Below are positions 59,359 to 64,000 of a DNA stretch of 64,000 nucleotides, piece by piece. The position numbers and the translations under genes are program-made. The first letter of the stretch is position 1; each line of letters starts with the position of its first letter. Origin of the DNA: Acidovorax sp. GBBC 1281 (GTDB taxonomy: Bacteria; Pseudomonadota; Gammaproteobacteria; Burkholderiales; Burkholderiaceae_C). The DNA lies in the NCBI RefSeq assembly GCF_028473645.1, contig NZ_CP097269.1, positions 2,126,001 to 2,190,000 on the forward strand, given 5' to 3'. Under the pieces are notes generated by a model that did not search any database, was not told where the DNA came from, and saw only the letters and a program-made list of their open reading frames with translations.

Positions 59359-59720
59359 GGCATCTCCTGCACGTCGTGCGAGCGCGTGCCGTCCACATGG
59401 TCGGTGCCCGACATGCCGCGCGATGCCAGCAGCACCACGAGGAACAGCGCCGTCATGGCGAAGCCGATCACGATGGCGGTCAGCACCAGCGCCTGCGGCA
59501 TGGGGTCGGCATAGTGCAGCAGGTCCTTCGGAACACCTTCCACCAGCACGGGTTCCTTGTTGATGGCCAAGCCCAGGCGGCCCATGCTGAAGATGAACAG
59601 GTTGACGGCATACGACAGCAGGGCCAGGCCCATGATGACCTGGAAGGTCCGTGGGCGCAGCAGCAGCCACACGCCGGAGCCGGTGAGCACGCCGATGGCA
59701 ATGGCGAGAACGATTTCCAT
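59355..59720 (-). CDS. mrpC: Mrp antiporter subunit C
   Basis: A 121-residue protein with three helices, NuoK-like: GVWLLLRPRTFQVIMGLALLSYAVNLFIFSMG and ALVLTAIVIGFAMTALFLVVLLAS. The start overlaps the mrpA stop by one base. Typical MrpC length. Confidence 0.93.
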   Translation of the reverse strand: MEIVLAIAIGVLTGSGVWLLLRPRTFQVIMGLALLSYAVNLFIFSMGRLGLAINKEPVLVEGVPKDLLHYADPMPQALVLTAIVIGFAMTALFLVVLLASRGMSGTDHVDGTRSHDVQEMP

Positions 59721-62680
59721 CAGCGGACTCCTCCTTCGGGGGCGGTGGTGTCGGGGCTGGCCGCCAGCTCGGCCTCGCGCTCCTCGGCCAGGCGCGCGTG
59801 GTAGCGGTGGCCGCGCACCGATTGGTGGGCGATGGCGGTGAGGATCAGCAGCGTCGAGCCGACGACCAGGGTGAACACGCCGATGTCGAAGAACAGCGCG
59901 CTGGCGATGTGGATCTCGCCGATCACCGGCAGGTGCAGGTGCGCGGTGTGGCTGGTCAGGAACGGATAGCCCAGCGCGATGGCACCCAGCCCGGTACCCA
60001 GGGCGAACAGCAACCCCATGCCGATCCAGCGGCGCGGGTACAGCGGCAGATGCGCCTCGACCCAGTGCGTGCCCGAGATGATGTATTGCAGCAGCAGCCC
60101 CACCGACAGCACCAGCCCGGCCACGAAGCCGCCGCCAGGCTCGTTGTGGCCGCGCATGAACATGTAGAACGACACCAGGGCCGTGAACGGCAGCAGCAGC
60201 CGCACCAGCACGGCGGGCACCATCAGGTAGCCGATGGCGGTGTCGGTCGCATTGCGCGGATTGAGCAGGTCGGTCTGCAGATCGGCCGGCATGTTGCGCT
60301 GCTGCTCGGGCAGGTCCATGGTCTCGCGCGCGGGGCGGAAGCGGCGCAGCAGCGCATACACCGTCAGGGCGACGATGCCCAGCACCACGATCTCGCCGAA
60401 GGTGTCGAAGCCGCGGAAGTCCACCAGCATCACGTTGACCACGTTGGTGCCGCCGCCCTCGGTCTGCGCGCGCTCCAGGAAGAAGGTGGACGTGCTTTCA
60501 GGGAACGGCCGGCTCATCATGGTGAAGGCCAGCCAGGCCATGCCGGCGCCGGCGGCCAGCGCCACCGCCATGTCGCGCAGCCGCCGTGCCCGCACGATGC
60601 CCGGGTGGGTTGTGTCCACGCCGCGCAACCGCTCGTCGCGCCGCGGTAGCCAGCGCAGGCCCAGCAGAACGAGTACGGTGGTGACGATCTCCACCACGAT
60701 CTGCGTGAGTGCCAGGTCGGGCGCCGAGAACCACAGAAAGGTGATGCAGGTGCACATGCCCGCGCCGCCCATGAGCGTCAGTGCCGCCAGCCGGTGGTAC
60801 TTGGCCTGCCATGCCGCGGCCACCGCGCAGATCGAGCCCAGCGTCCATAGCACGACGAAGGCCGGTGACAGGGGCAGCGTGCCGCGGTCGCCGAGCTGCA
60901 GGCCCTGCGTCCACAGCGGCAGGGCGGCAGCGGCCAGGGCAGCCAGCACCAGCCACAGCATCTGCCACTGCAGCCGCGGCGTGGCCATCAGGCGCCGGCC
61001 GTTGTGCCCGCACAGCGTGAGCCAGGTGAGGGCGATCTCGAACAGGCGCCGCCCGCTCACGCGGTAGATGAGCGGGGGCGCATCCACCTTGCCGGCGGCG
61101 CGCTGGCGGCGCAGCAGAAGGTACAGCGCGGTGCCGCCGCCCAGGGCGACCAGGCTCATCACGAAGGGGGTATTGAAGCCGTGCCAGATGGCCAGGCTGA
61201 ACTCGGGCAACGGGCCGCCGACCACTGGCCGCGCCGCCGCGTCCAGGTACTGGCCCACCGACCACGCGGGAAAGATGCCGACCACCAGGCAGGCCAGCAC
61301 CAGCAGTTCCACCGGCACGCGCATCCAGTGCGGGGGCTCGTGCGGCTGGCGCGGCAGGTCTTGCGCGCGTGGCCCCCAGAACACATCCACGATGAAGCGC
61401 AGGGAGTAGGCCACGCTGAACACGCCGGCCAGCGTGGCGGCGACGGGCAGCACGGTCGCCACCAGCGGTGAGGCGTCCAGGAACACCGTCTCGGCGAAGA
61501 ACATTTCCTTGGACAGAAAGCCGTTGAGCAGCGGCACGCCCGCCATGGAGGCGCTGGCCACCATCGCCAGGGTGGCCGTCACCGGCATCATGGTGCGCAG
61601 CCCGGACAGGCGCCGGATGTCGCGCGTCCCGCTTTCATGGTCCACGATGCCCGCCGCCATGAAAAGCGAGGCCTTGAAGGTGGCGTGGTTCATGATGTGG
61701 AACACCGCCGCCACCGCCGCCAGCGGGCTGTTCAGCCCCAGCAGCAGCGTGATCAGGCCCAGGTGCGAGATCGTGGAATACGCCAGCAGCCCCTTGAGGT
61801 CGTTCTGGAACATGGCCGCGTAGCCGCCCACCAGCAGCGTGCACACGCCCGCGCCGCCCACCAGCCAGAACCAGGGCTCGGTGCCGCCCATCACGGGCCA
61901 CATGCGCGCCAGCAGGAAGACGCCGGCCTTCACCATCGTGGCCGAGTGCAGGTAGGCCGACACGGGTGTCGGCGCGGCCATGGCGTTGGGGAGCCAGAAG
62001 TGGAAGGGGAACTGCGCGCTCTTGGTCAACGCGCCCAGCAGCACCAGCACCAGGGCCGTCAGGTACCACGGGTGGTTGCGGATCTGCTCGCCGGCGGCCA
62101 GCACATGGTCGAGGTCGTAGCTGCCCACGATGTGCCCGATCACCAGCATGCCGGCCAGCATGCACAGCCCGCCCGTGCCTGTCACCGTGAGCGCCATGCG
62201 AGCGCCCCGTCGCGCGTCCTGGCGGTGGTACCAGTAGCCGATCAGCAGGAAGGAGAACAGGCTGGTGAGTTCCCAGAAGAAGGCCAGCTGGATGATGTTG
62301 CCCGACAGCACCACACCGGCCATCGCCCCCATGAACGCCAGGAAGAACGAGAAGAAGCGCGGCACCGGATCGGCCGGCGACATGTAGTAGCGCGCATACA
62401 GCACCACCAGCGAGCCGATGCCCAGGATCAGCATGCAGAACATCCAGGCGAATCCGTCCATGCGGATCACCAGGTTCAGCCCCAGCGCGGGCAGCCAGGG
62501 GATTTCCTGGCGCAGCACCCCGCCCGCGGCGATCTCCGGAAAGTACAGCGCGGCCTGCACCGCGCAGAACAGCGCGATCGCACCGGCGAGTGTGGATTCG
62601 GTGTTGCGCGCGTTCGACGGCAGCACCGCCGCCAGCAGGCTGCCGATGAAGGGGAGGAGGACGAGGAGGATCAGGGGCAT
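59720..62680 (-). CDS. mrpA: Mrp antiporter subunit A fused to subunit B
   Basis: A 986-residue protein. The first 480 residues or so are NuoL-like (GIGSLVVLYARYYMSPADP, FFWELTSLFSFLLIGYWYH with conserved Glu, ALTKSAQFPFHFWLPNAMAAPTPVSAYLHSATMVKAGVFLLAR with conserved Lys, LAYSTISHLGLITLLLGLN). A middle MrpA-specific region follows, and the last 150 residues or so are a MnhB domain (FMRGHNEPGGGFVAGLVLSVGLLLQYI). Fusion of B to A is known in several Gram-negative Mrp systems. No separate mrpB exists here. First gene of the mrpACDEFG operon. Confidence 0.94.
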   Translation of the reverse strand: MPLILLVLLPFIGSLLAAVLPSNARNTESTLAGAIALFCAVQAALYFPEIAAGGVLRQEIPWLPALGLNLVIRMDGFAWMFCMLILGIGSLVVLYARYYMSPADPVPRFFSFFLAFMGAMAGVVLSGNIIQLAFFWELTSLFSFLLIGYWYHRQDARRGARMALTVTGTGGLCMLAGMLVIGHIVGSYDLDHVLAAGEQIRNHPWYLTALVLVLLGALTKSAQFPFHFWLPNAMAAPTPVSAYLHSATMVKAGVFLLARMWPVMGGTEPWFWLVGGAGVCTLLVGGYAAMFQNDLKGLLAYSTISHLGLITLLLGLNSPLAAVAAVFHIMNHATFKASLFMAAGIVDHESGTRDIRRLSGLRTMMPVTATLAMVASASMAGVPLLNGFLSKEMFFAETVFLDASPLVATVLPVAATLAGVFSVAYSLRFIVDVFWGPRAQDLPRQPHEPPHWMRVPVELLVLACLVVGIFPAWSVGQYLDAAARPVVGGPLPEFSLAIWHGFNTPFVMSLVALGGGTALYLLLRRQRAAGKVDAPPLIYRVSGRRLFEIALTWLTLCGHNGRRLMATPRLQWQMLWLVLAALAAAALPLWTQGLQLGDRGTLPLSPAFVVLWTLGSICAVAAAWQAKYHRLAALTLMGGAGMCTCITFLWFSAPDLALTQIVVEIVTTVLVLLGLRWLPRRDERLRGVDTTHPGIVRARRLRDMAVALAAGAGMAWLAFTMMSRPFPESTSTFFLERAQTEGGGTNVVNVMLVDFRGFDTFGEIVVLGIVALTVYALLRRFRPARETMDLPEQQRNMPADLQTDLLNPRNATDTAIGYLMVPAVLVRLLLPFTALVSFYMFMRGHNEPGGGFVAGLVLSVGLLLQYIISGTHWVEAHLPLYPRRWIGMGLLFALGTGLGAIALGYPFLTSHTAHLHLPVIGEIHIASALFFDIGVFTLVVGSTLLILTAIAHQSVRGHRYHARLAEEREAELAASPDTTAPEGGVR

Positions 62681-62779
62681 GCCCGGACGATTCTACGGGC
62701 ATGCCTTTCGGACATGCTATGAATACCCTAGCAGAGCCCGGAGATTGGGCGTGCTGCTGGCTCGCAATCCGTTGGGTGT

Positions 62780-63112
62780 CTAACGCGACGCGCCCGCCAT
62801 GGGCGGCGATGGGACGGCTGCGGCCGGCGCGCCGCCGAACGCGGCACCGTTCACCGTGAGGCCTTCGCTGGACAGGCGCGCGGCGGAGGCCTTGCCCAGG
62901 CCCGGGACGCGGCCGACGAGGTCTGGCCAGTTCTGGAACGGACCTTTCTCCCGGGCCTGGAGAATCCTGGCCGACAGTGCCGGGCCGATGCCTTTGACCC
63001 CGTCGAGGTCGGCGACGGACGCCGTGTTGACCTCCACCGCCGTCACGGCGGCAGCGCAGTGAACGGCTGCGGCCATGGCCATCAGCAGGGCCTTGATCCC
63101 CCGCAGCCTCAT
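62780..63112 (-). CDS. comEA: ComEA-type helix-hairpin-helix protein
   Basis: A 110-residue secreted protein: signal peptide MRLRGIKALLMAMAAAVHCAAAV, then two helix-hairpin-helix motifs (VNTASVADLDGVKGIGPALSARILQARE and FQNWPDLVGRVPGLGKASAARLSSEGL). ComEA binds incoming DNA in the periplasm during natural transformation. ATG 63112 overlaps the lapB stop (ATGA), a normal order in these bacteria. Confidence 0.88.
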   Translation of the reverse strand: MRLRGIKALLMAMAAAVHCAAAVTAVEVNTASVADLDGVKGIGPALSARILQAREKGPFQNWPDLVGRVPGLGKASAARLSSEGLTVNGAAFGGAPAAAVPSPPMAGASR

Positions 63113-64000
63113 AGCTCTTCCACCCGCCGGGCGGGGTAGCTGTCCCAGGTCTGGCAGCCGGGGCACTGCCAAAAATGCTGCCGCGCCTCGAAGCCGCAGG
63201 CCGCACAGCGGTAGCGGGTGAGCGGCTTTGTCGCTTGGTCCAGCGCCTTTTGCACCTGGGGATGGAACTGCTCGTGCTCCAGTGTTTCCTGCGCCAGCCA
63301 CTTCGCGGCCGCCACCAGCGAGGGCTCCTTGTCCAGATGGCGCACGTACCACTGCGGCCCGGGCCGGGACGCGTCGCCCGAGGCGGCGTCCATCGACACG
63401 ATGGCCTCCAGCATGTCCAGCGACGGCGCCCGCTCGTAGTGGCCCAGCAGCAACTGGTAGGTTTCCTCGGCGCGCTGGGTGGCTGCGCCCACTTCGACCA
63501 GCAACGGGGCGGCCAGGGGCAGGGCGCCGGGCGATTCGCGCGACAGTTCCAGCAGCGTGGAAAACGCCTGTTCCGGCCGGCCGCAGCGGTGGTGCAGGCG
63601 GGCCAGTTCGATGCGCGGGCGGGGGGCGTGGGGCGCGGCGGCCACGGCCTCTTCGAACTGCGCCTGCGCGGCTTCCTGGTCGCCTTGCGCGGCCCGCGCG
63701 ATGGCCTGCTCGCACAGGTAGTGGGCCTGCCGCGTGCTGAAGTCGCCCTGGTGCGATCCGTGCCTCTTGCGGGCGATGGCCGCCGCCTGCGGCCAGTCGC
63801 GCGAGCGTTCGTAGATGGCCAGCAGGGCCAGGCGCGACTGGCTCTCGAACGGCGTGTTCTCCAGCCGCCGCAGGGCATCCTCCGCGCGGTCGAGCAGGCC
63901 GGCCTTGAGGAAGTCCAGGGCCAGCGCATGCTGTGCCCGGTCGCGGTCGGTGCGGCTCAGGTCGCCGCGCGACAGCAAGTGCTCGTGCACGCGGACCGCG
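63109..64000 (-). CDS. lapB: LPS assembly protein LapB (YciM), N-terminus outside the window
   Basis: The last 297 residues of LapB run off the right edge, starting AVRVHEHLLSRGDLSRTDRDRAQHALALDFLKAGLLDRAEDALRRLE: TPR repeats. The C-terminal rubredoxin-like metal site is CAACGFEARQHFWQCPGC, and the end WDSYPARRVEEL is canonical. LapB, through FtsH and LpxC, sets LPS synthesis. The missing part would be the membrane helix and first TPRs, roughly 90 residues. Confidence 0.93.
   Translation of the reverse strand, partial: AVRVHEHLLSRGDLSRTDRDRAQHALALDFLKAGLLDRAEDALRRLENTPFESQSRLALLAIYERSRDWPQAAAIARKRHGSHQGDFSTRQAHYLCEQAIARAAQGDQEAAQAQFEEAVAAAPHAPRPRIELARLHHRCGRPEQAFSTLLELSRESPGALPLAAPLLVEVGAATQRAEETYQLLLGHYERAPSLDMLEAIVSMDAASGDASRPGPQWYVRHLDKEPSLVAAAKWLAQETLEHEQFHPQVQKALDQATKPLTRYRCAACGFEARQHFWQCPGCQTWDSYPARRVEEL

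Noticed and set aside
59720..62680. The fused mrpA/mrpB as a novel rearrangement
   Set aside because: MrpA-MrpB fusions are established in other Gram-negative Mrp operons.

Overview
The window looks like chromosomal DNA of a high-GC betaproteobacterium of the Comamonadaceae, most probably a plant-pathogenic Acidovorax. That assignment is inference. It rests on uniformly GC-rich coding, a typical gene set (paired acyl-CoA catabolic genes, phasin, TRAP and Mrp transporters, lapB-comEA), and two Ser-rich, lower-GC genes that each sit behind a perfectly spaced HrpX-type PIP box (TTCGB-N15-TTCGB).

Layout. (1) 1-3.4 kb: an XRE/ImmA-type regulator-protease pair, a downstream gene cut by an IS5-family element, and an intact IS630-family element nested inside that IS5 transposase. 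(2) 3.5-9.7 kb: a decay zone on the far side of the IS. It holds a polar amino-acid ABC importer without its ATPase, a frameshifted BisC/TorA-type molybdoenzyme coupled to an N-terminally truncated sulfonate-type binding protein, and a plus-strand scar in which the Walker A end of one branched-chain-type ATPase is fused to the tail of another. (3) 10.0-11.1 kb: a candidate type III effector with PIP box and an IS2-like orfA fragment. (4) 11.1-22.9 kb: an acyl-CoA/beta-oxidation cluster (FadB-like, thiolase, two hotdog thioesterases, acyl-CoA dehydrogenase, three SDRs, MDR reductase, GST, GNAT), preceded by a TetR-like operator. (5) 23-36 kb: Fur-boxed iron-binding protein, phasin with TGC-rich operators, thioesterase, gamma-glutamyltransferase, pncB, an NhaD-like antiporter, a hydroxyacid dehydrogenase, rmuC, an MFS carrier, then a second PIP-box candidate effector with an HEFLH zinc-protease motif. 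(6) 36-49 kb: LOG-family protein, crcB, a DctPQM TRAP transporter, and a BaeSR-like two-component system divergent from an RND efflux operon whose MipA/OmpV gene carries one in-frame stop. (7) 49-64 kb: M14 peptidase, a small lysozyme-like protein overlapping a periplasmic partner (possible effector/immunity pair), a fused 5-oxoprolinase/hydantoinase, a complete mrpA(B)CDEFG antiporter operon, comEA and the 3' part of lapB.

The most interesting points are the two PIP-box genes, the unannotated lysozyme-like/periplasmic pair, and a dispersed 17-bp palindrome family (GCTA-N9-TAGC) found seven times and only between genes. No tRNA, rRNA or CRISPR array was recognised.
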